Part shown: positions 32,471-45,197 of the stretch, piece by piece | How the letters are laid out: each line of letters opens with the position of its first letter | Position numbering within the stretch: the stretch's first letter is position 1 | Assembly (NCBI GenBank): GCA_018389105.1 | Contig: JACATO010000043.1 | Location: 1-64,000 of the forward strand | Length of the DNA stretch: 64,000 nucleotides | Origin: Nautilus pompilius | Lineage: Eukaryota > Mollusca > Cephalopoda > Nautilida > Nautilidae | Direction: 5' to 3' | Program-made: the position numbers and the translations under genes | The notes under the pieces: model-generated | What the model saw: the letters and a program-made list of their open reading frames with translations, nothing else | Database searches by the model: none | Told to the model about the DNA's origin: nothing

Positions 32471-33523
32471 TTTTTAGTATTTATATGAGTTTAAATACTG
32501 AAACATTACCCTTTATCTCCTGATTAAATGAAGATTATAATAAACGTTTATTATTCAGAAATTTTAATTATCTTCCGACACTTTTAATATTTTAGAATTA
32601 AAATCTGTTTTGGCATTTTTAATATTAACCATTTTCCCACATCTTTTTTAAATATTTTAAATAACATTTTTGAATAAAATATTAAATATTAAAAATTTTG
32701 TTTAATAATCAAACTTCTTTTAAATATTTTGAAAAATATGAATTATTCCAAATATATACACTCAATATTAAATATGTAGATAATTTGTATTGCATTTCTT
32801 TACTCTAATATTCTTCAAGAAATCTAACAAATATTTGGACACTTTTCAATGCTCTGAAATATAATAATATTAATTATTCTGGTTATTTAATGATCGAACA
32901 TTTTTATTTTAGTCTTTTTCTATACTTTTCGAATATAAAACTTTAAAAACCTAATAATTTTTTAATATGTTCTTATTATTAGAATTATGCAAATTATTTT
33001 TATTCTGAAACACATTGGAAATGTACTGATCCAAAAGTGAAACCATTTGACATTTACAGTGGCTGGGGAAAAGTCTGAGAACGATGGCGAGGCAAGCACT
33101 GATTGAATTTAAAGATGGAGTTAGCTGGTGCGGTGAAATTACTCGTTATCTGGCCTGGGAGCTGTACAAAGAACCTGGCGGCCACATCGAACACCATAGA
33201 AGTGGCTGGCTACCCGATCCTCCCAAGAACGATCGGAAAGGTACGTGTTCGTTCGGAGTAGACCGGCACAAGACGTCCGTTGACATTTTAAGAGATTTGA
33301 GGAGGACCTAATGATCTTCGCGAAAAACTATCCAGAGACGGCTTTGTGGTTTCTAATTGATGGGGGGGGCACAACAACGCATTGCGCCGTTTGTTTCCTT
33401 AGAAGATCGAAAGACCAGACTTCAGTTCGCCAAAGAGTCGACTTGACCCCGAAAATGTGGGCGGGACCCTCTCGTTTCCTGAAACTGATCAATGAAAAAT
33501 GAAAATTGTAATAACTGTTATCT

Positions 33524-33524
<1 letters not shown>
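32471..33524. other. AT-rich region, no recognisable gene
   Basis: Very AT-rich to about 33050, full of TTTTAAATATTT-type words. Frames 33084-33311 and 33311-33502 (+) show no recognisable domain. Confidence 0.6.
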
Positions 33525-33607
<83 letters not shown>

Positions 33608-33609
33608 TG

Positions 33610-33650
<41 letters not shown>

Positions 33651-33720
33651 AGAGAGATAGAGAGAGCGATGGAGAGAGAGAGATGGCTGAGCTAGATAGA
33701 GAGAGAGAGAGAAGAGAGAG
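33525..33720. repeat. (GA)n microsatellite
   Basis: Pure GA to about 33602, then GA with GATAGA/GATGGA interruptions that become more frequent to the right. Confidence 0.97.
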
Positions 33721-34130
33721 AGATAGAGCGAGAGAGGAGAGAATACGAGACAGACTGCGAGGATCGAGCAGCTGAGCTAGCTCGATCTTTCTATCGCGCT
33801 CTATACGATCTGCCTTCTCTAGACTCTGAGATCTCAGTAGACGATCGCTCTCTCGCGCGACATCGAGCTCGAGATCGCTATTCGCTCTCCTAGCGATAGC
33901 GCTCGAAGCTAGGCGCTAGCTCGCGATTGCTGCTCTCGCGCTCTCTGCTTCGCTCGCGCGCGCTCTTCTGCGCGCTGCGCGGGCTCGCTCGCTCGCGCGC
34001 GCGATGCTCGCGCGCGCGCGCGCTGGCGCGCTCGCGAGCGCCCCGCTAGCCGCTGGCTCGCGAGCGCATCTCGCGCGAGCGCGGAGCTCTCGCGCTCGCT
34101 CGCGCGCGCGCATCCCCCCTTCTCCTGCAC
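33721..34130. other. Disordered GA-to-GC zone, suspected low-quality consensus
   Basis: The GA repeat grades into a patchwork of GATCGAGC, CTCGCGCG and GCGCGCGC words with no stable unit. Base composition drifts from purine-rich to almost pure C/G alternation. The Ala/Arg-rich open frames are artefacts. This is how a consensus of poorly sequenced GA and CT reads can look, though a genuine degenerate repeat cannot be excluded. Confidence 0.6.
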
Positions 34131-34380
34131 TTTCCTAACCCCCGCTCCACCGCCCTCCTGGTTGGCGTTTCTCTCCCCCTCGTGTCCTTTTCGCCCCTTC
34201 CGGTGGACCCCTCTCCCCCCTACCCCTCCCCATTTCCCCGCCCTCCCGCCGCCGTCGCCCCCTGATAAAATAAAGAAAAAATTGTCAATATCCCTCCTGT
34301 GCTTCTTTCTTTCCTTCACCCCTTTTCCTTCCCCCCCCCCCCTGCTATAAATTTTGCCCCTCTTTAAATTAAAGTTTGGA
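34131..34380. repeat. C-rich, pyrimidine-biased low-complexity sequence
   Basis: Long C and CT runs, including C12 at about 34331, continue from the disordered zone. Confidence 0.7.
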
Positions 34381-36751
34381 AAATTTTTTTTTTTCATAAA
34401 GAAATAAGTTTCTCGGAAAGAATACGGCAGTTCGACTTTCGGGGATGAAAGATGAAAAAATTTATCGCTGCTGGGAAAAGTAGAAGAAGAAAAGAAACAC
34501 GATAGCATTTTAGTTCAGAGAGTTCCGGCGGAAGCGGATATTGATAACCAACCTGGATCGCGGCGTGTAACAGATCCGTCTTCCATTACTCATTCTCTCT
34601 CATAGCTTAAAGATATTATTAGAAAATAGAATCTAATAAATTTTGATTATTTTATTCTACTGGTTTACCCAAAAGCAAAACCATCAGTGCTTCTAGATTT
34701 CTCGAGGGGCAAATGGGTGTGAACAAAGTAACCAATAAGTGTGAGAAAATTGCCGAATAAGTAAAAGAAAATGTCGGGGTAATGGCTTTATTTTCTTTAA
34801 GCTAGATGATGATCGGGGCGGGTTGATTGCGGTGTAAAGGGATCGGACTGATTTGGGTATCAGCAAGACCCGCCACCTTCAGCTTACAGAATACAAACCG
34901 AACAGCTACGAACTTACGTAAGTCGCTTAAAGTCTGATTTCTCTGTTCCATGCTTCGCGTGAAGATGGTAGCTTTTCTTTCTGTCCTTTAAAATTCGTAA
35001 TATGCAGAATGACTTTCCCATTGCATATCGCCAGAGCGCGGGTATAACGTCTGACGGTATTACCCAGGTGTCCGTAATATACCAGTGTTCGCGTTAAAGC
35101 TGATATATAGCATCGTAGGACTTCTAAGTTAAATATCTGGGCTACGACTCTATTTTAGTGTAATGATACAGCCGTGAAGAGTAAACTGGTTCTCTACCTG
35201 TTGCTGCTGATTAGATGATGACGGTTATCATTATTATCCCCGAGGTTTTATTGTAAGATCGTCTAACGTAACCTCGCAATCGGTTTGGCCAGCGCGGAGC
35301 TGCTATCGTTGTTCCAAGTAAACTGCCGCGCTCATCTTGGAACTAACCCTGACAGTGTACACTTCCTTTCGCGCCTACTTTTTCTTTTTTTTCCCGGAAT
35401 TTTACGGAGTAAGGTCCATCATCTTATAGACGGGATCGATCTCCAATCGGAGTTTACCGTCACCGTCGCTGCCCAACGTCTTCAGCGACATGGTTTTGGC
35501 AAACTCGGATTCTGTTTAACCGCGATGAAGGTGGGAGGATGTGTGTCCCTTGTACTCCAGCCGGACGTACTGGAGAGTGTTTCCGACCAGAACCCCACCC
35601 CCCCCCCTTTCGCCAGGCGGCCAAGATCGGCGATAAGCATTAATCAGGGCGTCGGCTGAAAATCGATTTTGAGATCGATGCGACGCGACTACGTTAGGTC
35701 TCGGAAGTTACCCAGAAATACGCGAGCCTATGAAGCACTAACGACGGCCACCAATGCGAGTTGATAAAGCTGTCTGCCCCAGCCACGAGCGGCCTTTTAA
35801 TTAAGCGCAGTTGACACCGGTCGCTGTTTTTACTGTTACTTCACATTTTCAGCGACCCAGTCACCGCCGGGCTGAGATAGACTTCGAACACTGGCGGCTG
35901 GAATACCGCGATCTGGAGACTTCTGACAAATCAGACACTTCGCGGAGCTGAGATAACTTGGCCGCTAAAATGCCAACAAAGGGAAAGGTAACTCGTACAT
36001 TGTGGTGGGGGGAGGAGGCAGGTTATGAAAAGAAGGCTCACTCTGATCATCTTATGATAGGGCGATAACCGTATCGTTCGACCACTAAAGGTAGTGAAAA
36101 CTAGGTACTAAGTCGCTGCTGATCTGGCGAGAATTCGATCAGTGATTGTGGTGACTTTAAGTTCACTAAAAACGACATGATTTGGATTTTAATTAAACGT
36201 ATGACGGCTGTACGTATTGAAACTTTCGTCACCTTTTCCTTAGCCCTGATAGATTGTTTCTTTCTCTTTCTGGGATACGAAAGATGACTTCTAAAACGCA
36301 TCATTTAAAATCTTCTTTTACGTAATAAAAGCCTGGTTATTACCTTTAAGTGCTACTGTATTGGTACATACTCTGTTTGGATCGTTCACGAGTTCCGCTT
36401 CCGAAGAACACCACTACCGACAGGAAGTAGAAGTTCTTTCCTCGAACGTTGGTTCGAATTCTAGCCATGGCACCGTCACTAGCAACGGGTCCTTAGATCC
36501 CCCGGTTTACAGCAAAGGGAGTCCAGGTCGACTGCTGTTTATTCAAGCATTCATAAAAGGTCAATTATAAAATAAATTAGAAATTTAACTCTAAACTATG
36601 TTGTAAAGAGCTGGTCTGGTGTTCCATCATCGTAACCTACTGCGGTTCACGTATAACAACGTTCTTTCGTGAATGGACCGAAATCTAAACACTTCTCGAT
36701 TGTATTCTGAACGCGTGCTTCCTGCATTCCGGGGCCTCCCAGCATCTCTTC
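34381..36751. other. No recognisable gene
   Basis: Unique sequence. A 124-codon plus frame at 35285-35659 has no recognisable domain and ends in a C10-containing low-complexity stretch. Nothing else identified. Confidence 0.55.
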
Positions 36752-36781
36752 TCTCTCTCTCCAGCAGATATCTCTCACTCA

Positions 36782-36833
<52 letters not shown>

Positions 36834-36974
36834 CTCGAGCATGTCTCCCTCTATCGATCTTCTTCAGAGAGCTCCCTCGATCGATCTCTCTCAGAAGATC
36901 TCTCTATCTCTCTCTACAGAGCCAGCTCTCTCTCTCTATCTCTCTCTCGTCGAATCTCTTCTCTCTCTCTCTTC

Positions 36975-37024
<50 letters not shown>

Positions 37025-37123
37025 TCTCTCAGCATATCGCTCTCTCTCCTCAGCATCTCCCTCTGTCTCTCTCAGCATATCGCTCTCCTCTCTCAGATAG
37101 CCCTCCATCTATCTATCTCCCCA

Positions 37124-37177
<54 letters not shown>

Positions 37178-37294
37178 CCCCAGCATCTCTCTCTCTCTCT
37201 CAGCATCTCTCTCCAGCATCTCTCTCTCTCTCTCTCCCAGCATCTCTCTCTCTCCAGCATCCTCTCTCTCTCTCCCAGCATCTCTCTCTCTCCC

Positions 37295-37359
<65 letters not shown>

Positions 37360-37466
37360 CCCAGCATCTCTCTCTCTCTCTCAGCATCTCTCTCCCAGCA
37401 TCTCCTCTCTCTCCCAGCATCTCTCTCTCCCTCCCAGCATATCTCTCTCTCTCTCTCTCTCTCTCT

Positions 37467-37508
<42 letters not shown>

Positions 37509-37936
37509 TCTCTCTCTCCTCTCCCCTCTCCCTCTCCCCCTCTCTCTCTCAGCATATCGCTCTCTCCTCAGCATCTCCCTTTATCTATCTCTCTCCCAGC
37601 ATCTCTCTCTGTCTCTCTCTCAGCATCTCTCTCTCTCTCTCTCCCTCTCTCTCAGCATCTCCCTCTATCTATCTACATCCCAGCATCTCTCTCTGTCTCT
37701 CTCAGCATCTCTCTCTCTCTCTCTCTCAGCATATCGCTCTCTCTCTCAGCATCTCCCTCTATCTATCTATATCCAGCATCTCTCTCTGTCTCTCTCAGCA
37801 TCTCTCTCTCCCTCTCTCTCAGCATATCGCTCTCTCTCTCTCAGCATCTCCCCTATCTATCTCTCTCCCAGCATCTCTCTCTGTCTCTCTCAGCATCTCT
37901 CTCTCTCTCTCCCTCTCTTCAGCATATCGCGCTCTC

Positions 37937-37975
<39 letters not shown>

Positions 37976-38106
37976 CTCCTCAGCATCTCCCTCTATCTAT
38001 CTATATCCCAGCATCTCTCTCCCTCTCTCTCAGCATCTCCCTCTATCTATCTCTATCCCAGCATCTCTCTCCCTCTCTCTCAGCATATCTCTCTCTCTCT
38101 CTCTCA
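36752..38106. repeat. (CT)n minisatellite with CAGCATCTC / CAGCATATCGCTC spacers
   Basis: About 1.35 kb of CT repeats broken by recurring CAGCATCTC, CAGCATATCGCTC and CCCTCTATCTATCT words. A 150-230-base composite pattern recurs several times in the second half (37550-38090). The reverse complement matches the left-edge array of the window. The 524-codon Ser/Leu frame across it is an artefact. Confidence 0.95.
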
Positions 38107-39689
38107 ATTCATTTTGTGAAAGACGTCTTTAACTGCTGGGTGAAACCGCATCCTTTGAGTAAGCCGAATGTTTTTTCAGCCTGTAGCCATCTGTGCTTGT
38201 TGTCTAGGACAGCATTACGCCGGCTTTATGGTAATCGCGAAGAATGAGTAATATGGCGCGAACAGCTCTGTCTCCCCCCACCCCGTCTAATAAATAAGAT
38301 ATCCTGAATATAGCGATTTTTGTGGAGATGCGGCTACAGAGGAATACAACAGTGAACCGGAACGAACCCCTACTTTGCAGTATTTCTTTAGCGAAAGAAA
38401 TACAACAATAAATCGGAGACAAAAGCATAACCAATACGCTGCATTAGTGATGGTACAAAAATACCTGTTAAGATATCAAAAGTTTTGTGAAGGTTATTAT
38501 CTTTTAACCCTCCGAAAGGGATTTTGTTGTTGACTGTTTTCCGTGTTTTTTTCTTAAAAAGTTTCTTTGCACTACTTCGTTAAATGTGATCAGCTGACTT
38601 TCACCTTTCTGCTTCTGTTTGTTTTCCACGACGGAAAAAAAAGAGGTTGGAAACAGATATTCGATCATGAGAAACCGGTTTAATACGAAACAACGAGAAC
38701 CATTGGCATTATTAACTAATACAAAGGGCCTCCATGAAGAGGTAAATTCAAAAAAAAGAAGAAAAAGACTCCATTCACGTTATTATAAATGCACCGAGGT
38801 TCCTTATTTTCTTATACCGAATTACTAAACCTATCGAATCGTTTTTATTGCTTAATTAAGCGATTTCCTTTAAAATAGAGTAAAACCACAATGAGGCATT
38901 GATTTCTGCCAATGCTAAGTACTGTCCTTCACAAAGTTCATTAATTAACTTCAGCATCCCAGTCAGCTTCATTGATACTTCTCGTTCTCCTCAAGAAAGA
39001 AGAAGACCCCCAGGCACCTCTTCCGTAAACTTCCCGAGGGGTGGGGCGACATTCTAAAACAAAAAAAACAACACTATTTGCAGAACTGGAGCCATTAAAG
39101 CCACAGTGATTTTTTTAAATATCTTATGCAAGTCGGCCAACCACCAGTCGATGATTGTCGTGTTATTAAAGCTGAACTCGCTTCGCTTTCCTAGAATTAA
39201 TTATAATTTATTTCAGTCGCTTCTCTTTCCCGTGAATGATTTGCTTGAAGGAGGAAAATTAACTTTTGACTCCACGGTAATTCCGGTTACTTAGAATTCT
39301 ATTGCGGTTTATGAAGTGCCCGTTTTATTTATGGAATTTTTTGTTCTTTTACGTTCCAGGTAGTTATATTTAGATCATATATATATATATATATAGTACC
39401 GGAAACCCATTCTCTGGTACTGCTACTGTCCCTGCCGAATACTGGCATCGGGTAATGAAAACGGTTTTTCATAAGAACGTCGCCTGTTTTCCATTACGAA
39501 AGTTCGACTCTACGTTAGAACCGAGAGCGCCCCCTGGGCCCCGTTCTAGATTATCTCCCGTAGTTCTAACTGCGCAGCACTTGCGCCGTGCGGCCGGAAC
39601 TGTTCTACCCACCCTTACAGGAGTAAATGTGTTCGGCTAAGATAGATGCGTCGCTCTACCTCAGATCGTGGAGTGAACCAGGGTGGCCC
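38107..39689. other. No recognisable gene
   Basis: Unique AT-rich sequence with an (AT)n tract at about 39378-39396. Confidence 0.6.
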
Positions 39690-39812
39690 GGCTAAAAGAA
39701 GAAGCGGCGGCGCGGGGCCCTCGTCGCGACCGTTCGACTCCCGGTCCCCGGGGTTACATCCGGTGACTGGACCGAACTTTCCTCGGGAGCCAGTAACTTA
39801 AGAAAAACTTGG
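39690..39812 (+). repeat. tRNA-derived SINE fragment
   Basis: GTTCGACTCCCGG (B-box) at about 39732 is followed by GGTGACTGGACCGAACTTTCC and an A-rich AAGAAAAAC end at about 39810. A-box region is degenerate, so the left boundary is uncertain. Confidence 0.55.
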
Positions 39813-42800
39813 ACCCGAAATCGCAGATTACGTCGGGAAAATTAGCTACTCGGGATCTGAAGTCTATTCGCTCGGAGATCTTCCGGTCCCCTTCCAGAAT
39901 CTTCCCGTGACCTGGAGATTGAGCAGCGCATCAAAGCAGTGGTCCGATCGCCATTGGTCTGGCGATGCCCCGTGGGACTCAGTATCCACGACTCTTTCTA
40001 AGGTTATTGTCTAACTCGCCCGGATCATTAGACGGCCCCCGTCTAGTTACCTTTAACTGGGAGTTCTGGTTATGCTGTTAACTGCATTTTGCGTCAGTCC
40101 AACGCTACAGTTTTAAGGTGGTAGGGGGGTGGAGAGGAAGAACGACTCTCGACGCCTTCATTTTTCCTCTTAAAATCCCGGTGTTCCGTTAACAGTGAAT
40201 GGCTCATGAATAGCTGAGCAAAATATAACTGCCGTCTTACAGCATCTAGAATTACATCCGACACTGGCGGGGTTTTTTTGTTGTTGTTGTTGTTTGTTTT
40301 TTTTTAAAATAACGCATCCGACTTTTGTAGTTAAATAACGGAGTTAACTTTGAGACTAATCGGTTACTTCCGGGTAAGATAAGCCTGTTTTGGGCAACTG
40401 CATGTGTAACATCGACAGATCACCGTACGAACATTTCTCATGATGTCAACGAAACTAAGGGGAAAGCGGCTCGCGGCTTCTCGGTCACGGAAGATCACGC
40501 GTATGCGCTGCCATGCAAATGCTTATCTGATATTTGGTACTGTGTGGCTTTTCTTTGCAATCTCCATTACTTTGGGTTCAGGCAGGTTTCCTTTTCCTGG
40601 CCACCTGCAGCTGAACGTTCTTAAGAAGGTGCACTCCTGTGACAGCTTTCCCATCCTCTTCTCCTCACCATCGGGTGATAACAAGGTCCGACTAGTTTCA
40701 GAACAGAATCCCGACAAAGTCGGAGTTGTATTAAGATGTTGTGTAGGTGTTGTGGTGTCGCTTTGTCTGGTGAACTCTTTAAAATTACTGTTGCTGTCCC
40801 GTGTTCGGCTTGTATGGCATCTCTAAAGACGAAAAAAAAGAAAAAAAAGAAGTAGTTTAGCTCTTCTCAGAGCCGCTCAGTTTTTCCTAATTGACGCCTC
40901 TGTCGATTCTGTTTATTTCAATGACGTAAGTAGTATGAAAGGCATCTTATCACCCTTCTTTTATGGAGTTTCGGTGAGAACCTCGAAATTGACGCCAAAT
41001 CAAACGTGCAACCGTGTGTAAAGTGACCGCCAGGGGAAGGCTGAATACATCTGTCATTCCGAATAAAGAAACTCCATCTCAGGAGTGGTTGAAAGGCCCG
41101 TGAGAGAGATGAAAAGTTTTTATTTTAAGAAAATTTGTACTGCAGACGCTGGGAGGAAAGTTGAGATTATCGGTGTTAATATAAGGTATCAGGAAACCCA
41201 GCCGGATTCGCTCTCAGGAAAAAGTGTTAGGCATGGAAGTTGAATTTTGGATGCTCTCCTTTATCGTTCTTATCTTTATAAATTTCTCGCTTCGTTTCTC
41301 ATTCAAAAGTCTGCCTATTTGATTACTTAGCATTTGACTCCCCCCCCACACCGGAAATTATGACGTTATGCCATAATTTCCGAACTGATTTCCACTGCAT
41401 ATCGGGTTGTATGCTAAAGACCAGTTTTACCGTTCGACGACGTCTGCTAAAGAAAAACGGCGTCATACAGCTTCTCCCGTTTGGCAAAGTTCACATCTTC
41501 CTCTCTTACCACCTACTACGAAATAGATTTCTTATTAGCTGAATCTTCACGAGGGCCACTTCTCTAAAATTAATTCACCGCAGGCGTGTTTGCGATAGAT
41601 AACTTCTGTGTGGTTAATTCTTACTGATCGCATTCTATCCTCACACCATTATCTGACCAGTGTTGCTTAAGCGCCGTTAATGTCATCACGCTGATGAACC
41701 GAAACAGAGAGAGAGAGAGAGATGAATGTTAATATATCCGTTAGACGAGATTTTAAAGCCGCACCTTCCCTTTAATGCGTAACACAAATGTTGGAGCTGA
41801 TGGACAATTCTTAAGGCGAAGCAGCCTTCAAAGGTAGAGAAAAAGTTTTCATTTGCCTCAGGTAATGGCTTCGGTACGTTGTCTGGAAGACTTTTCCACA
41901 ACTTGTCCGCTGCGTTGCGTTCTGTTCTGATTAGAAATCGCTTTTACGTGTGAATACATTGGAATTGTTCTTCCCAAAAAAGGACAGCGAGAGGCAGTCG
42001 GACAGATTGGTGGTGACGTGAGTACTGCGTCATAGGAGGCGGACTGACGTCAATCGTGCGCGGAATTTCCCCTTAAACTAACGAAAGCTTTCACCACGCA
42101 CCTCGATTTTGATTTTAGCAATTTTCCTTCCTTTATACGAGCTCTGCCATCTATAAAGAAAACAGCTGTAGACCGAAATCAGTTGCTTGCCATTTTGCAA
42201 GCCGAGAGCACGAAGCGTATTAATTTGTCCCTGTGATCATGTGACGTGTGGCTCACTAATTGAATCGTAACTATAAAGCTGCCGGATAATGATTTCTAAA
42301 CAAATGGGCGACGGTTAAATCGAAAAAGAAGCCTGTAAATCGATCAGTTTTTTCCGTTGGGTAGCACGATGCTATAAATCGCGGAAGGAGGACTTTTAAG
42401 CCACCGCGCGGCTGACTTTAACGTAAAACTCACGAATACTCGATCATCGTTCACGAGAGCAGATTCCTTATGTGTCGGTCGGCCCAGCGTAATAGATTTG
42501 GAACTGTCACGCTGTTTTCTAGGACGGATCGTAGCGTTCAAACCTGTCATCTCCTGGCAACAGATAGCCCCCCCCCCAGTGGCCGCATCACTCCTCGCGG
42601 ACCAACGGCGTGGCCATCCCCCATCCGAATTAATTACGCCAGCTTTCGTTTACACTACGGAAGATCAGCACCGTACATTAATATACTCGTATACGCACAA
42701 TCATACAAAAGGTAAATTAGCCATCAGCTCGTGTGTAGGAGTAATCTACAGTGGGAAACAACGACAAGAAGAGTTAGCCGTCACACCCACTTCCGGATTT

Positions 42801-43929
42801 CTCTCACATACATACAGTATTCGTGGCGTGGTTCTCCGCTTGACCATTTCGTGTTTTTTTTCAGGTGAGTTTAATTAATAAAGGCACCGGAAAGAGAAAG
42901 AGAAAAAAAAAAGAAGACTCTTGTCACTTAAGCTCCCAGAGTAACCCGAGATTTGTCAAAGTCCCACAAACAGCGATGAGGCGGCCTTCTCTTTACGGGT
43001 GTCGCGGATGTACGATTTCGGAGGGAGGTCGTTCAAAACTCGCACTTCGTCTCGACATTTCTCTCGGCTTTCTGACTAGAATTTTAGGCGGTTGTTCCTT
43101 GTTGACCGAGGTTCCGGAACTGCAGGGATGACCACTCGTTTGGTCTCTTATAGCTCACACGCCACGCCTTTTAAACAAAAAAAAACAAAAAAAATCCAGC
43201 CATCGGTAGATTGTAAGCGGGTAAGTTTGCAAGTCGAGTTCCCGTAGCTCTAGAGCTGCACAGGTCCACCATCACCAGTTTAAGAGGGCGCTCGCGTCTG
43301 AAAAATCTGAGCAGGATCGGTATATCCGAGTTCGAAATCGAGATCGCTTTACAAAGTCAAGTTCTACTGCTAACAGTATTCCTGGACCACGGGGGGGAGG
43401 GGGACCGAGTTAAACTATCGGCAAGGCTGGACCGACACTTTTAGGGAGCCATCATAACGCAGACAGTGCGCAGCCCAGTACAGATGGCGTCAGTATCACG
43501 CTGAAGAACAGTACTCTGAGGCGAGCTGATGACTGGGCAAGAGGATAGAGGCGTGTGAGAGGGGGTCACGCAGGGATGGGGGGAATGGTGTGGGAAGGGA
43601 TGCCATGCAAACCTTTACAGATCGGTGTAAGCCTGATGAGTGGGGGCGTTCGATACATGGACAGAATTCTCCACCGCCTTGCAGTGCCGTCCATTATTGC
43701 AGATGGAGAATTCTTCCAGCTGCATGACGCTCGTCGACACACCTCGGGAGCACCTGCCAAGCGAGCAGAGTCCGAGTGCCGCCTCGGCCGTCAGGGTCCT
43801 CTCACCTGGGTTGCACCGGATCGGCCTGCAGTAACTCAGCACTGCAGCCAGCCAGGCATTCCCCCAGAAGTCCTCGCCGCATCCAGGTGACCCAAAAGGG
43901 CAGGAGGCCATGAACACTGAAGCTGGCCA
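39813..43929. other. No recognisable gene; one inverted repeat
   Basis: Unique sequence with several C8-C9 runs (41340, 42568). CGGAAATTATG (41352-41362) and its reverse complement (41372-41382) form an 11-bp inverted repeat around a 9-base spacer. Frames 40440-40826, 42498-42878 and 43555-43890 show no recognisable domain; the last lies in GC-rich repeat-like sequence. Confidence 0.5.
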
Positions 43930-44050
43930 TGCGCTAGGCGATTCTTAAAATAACCCGGGTTCAATCTCAGGTAGGATGCGGGTAGGTGAGATTCCAGTCT
44001 GACTAAAATCAGCCTTTCAGACTACACGTTACAGGCTCAAGATTGAGTCA
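43930..44050 (+). repeat. Possible SINE or tRNA-like fragment
   Basis: AACCCGGGTTCAATCTCAGG at about 43952 resembles a B-box (GGTTCAANYC) with a preceding GCTGGCCATGCGC. Weak, without a clear tail. Confidence 0.3.
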
Positions 44051-44920
44051 GGGCAGTTTGTTAATTCAGCATCTCTATTTTGAACACAACTCGCCAAAAG
44101 GTGTCTGTCCCTACTTGTTATCTTCTTTAAGGTACACAAACTTTTAAAATGCATTACAACTTGATTTTAATGCTAAAATGACTTACAACAAATTATCAAG
44201 AGCCCAGAGAAAATAATTACATATATTCTCGCGTCAACACCTCAAGGACCGAAAACTATTGTTTTAAAGTCTTTTGAAAAAAAAAAAAAGCAAAGAAACA
44301 TGGACGCCTTACACACCCGGATGTAAAACCCGGACGCCATACTGCGCTGTATACAACTATAAACTACTGAGTAGTTTGCAGCCATTTTACAGGCGAATTA
44401 TGATGTCGCCCCTAAAATATATATATATATATATTTTTTAAATTTATTAAAGTTTGCATTCACTAAAATTTCTTTTGATATTAATTATGTAGGTATGTTT
44501 TTAGTAAACTTAGTCTGCTTATTAGCATATGTTAGTTATCCTTTTATCTGTGCAGTATCCCCTATTACACTCACGTCCTTAAAGACTTCCAGCGTGCGTC
44601 TGTGTGTCCTTGTTCTGCCTAAATACTATTCGCGTTTCGAGACTTTTGTTTGCATTTATCTTACACACCTTATGTTATTGTTCACCTCGCCTTGACTTTA
44701 GCTGCTGTTGCTGCTGCTGCTCGAAAAAATAACGGCCGGTGATTGTCTGCAACACGACTAATTTTAAATTCGTCTATCCTTCTCCCTTTTTATTGCTTGC
44801 TTTTGCACAAAACACTGGATCTTCCGCTAGTGGCTTTATTGTCAACCCTAACCCTGACGTATTCCTCTAAATAGATAGCTAAGACCTCGCTCTCCGTATT
44901 AACCAACAAAGGTTTTAGCC
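44051..44920. other. No recognisable gene
   Basis: AT-rich unique sequence with (AT)n at about 44416-44434 and a short CTG run at about 44702-44722. Confidence 0.6.
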
Positions 44921-45197
44921 GATGACGTCATTTCTCTCTGTACTGACGTCATTTCTCTCTCTGTACTGACGTCATTTCTCTCTCTCTCCCTGTATTGACG
45001 TCATTTCTCTCTCTGTGTACTGACGTCATTTCTCTCTGTACTGACGTCATTTATCTCTCTCTGTACTGACGTCATTTCTCTCTCTCCCTGTACTGACGTC
45101 ATTTCTCTCTCTCTCCCTGTACTGACGTCATTTATCCCTCTCCCTGTACTGACGTCATTTCTCTCTGTACTGACGTTATTTCTCTCTGTACTGACGG
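44921..45197. repeat. CRE array I: TGACGTCA every 20-30 bases in CT repeat
   Basis: Ten perfect TGACGTCA palindromes and two degenerate ones (TGACGTTA, TGACGGCA) at the right end, each in the frame CTGTACTGACGTCATTTCTC, separated by variable CT runs. TGACGTCA is the full consensus site of CREB/ATF bZIP factors. Binding is an inference. Confidence 0.93.

Noticed and set aside
33909..34508. 199-codon Ala/Arg-rich minus frame
   Set aside because: Lies in the disordered GC zone and the C-rich tract; composition follows the base bias.
36673..38247. 524-codon Ser/Leu-rich open frame
   Set aside because: It is read through a CT minisatellite; all frames are open in such sequence. No gene structure.
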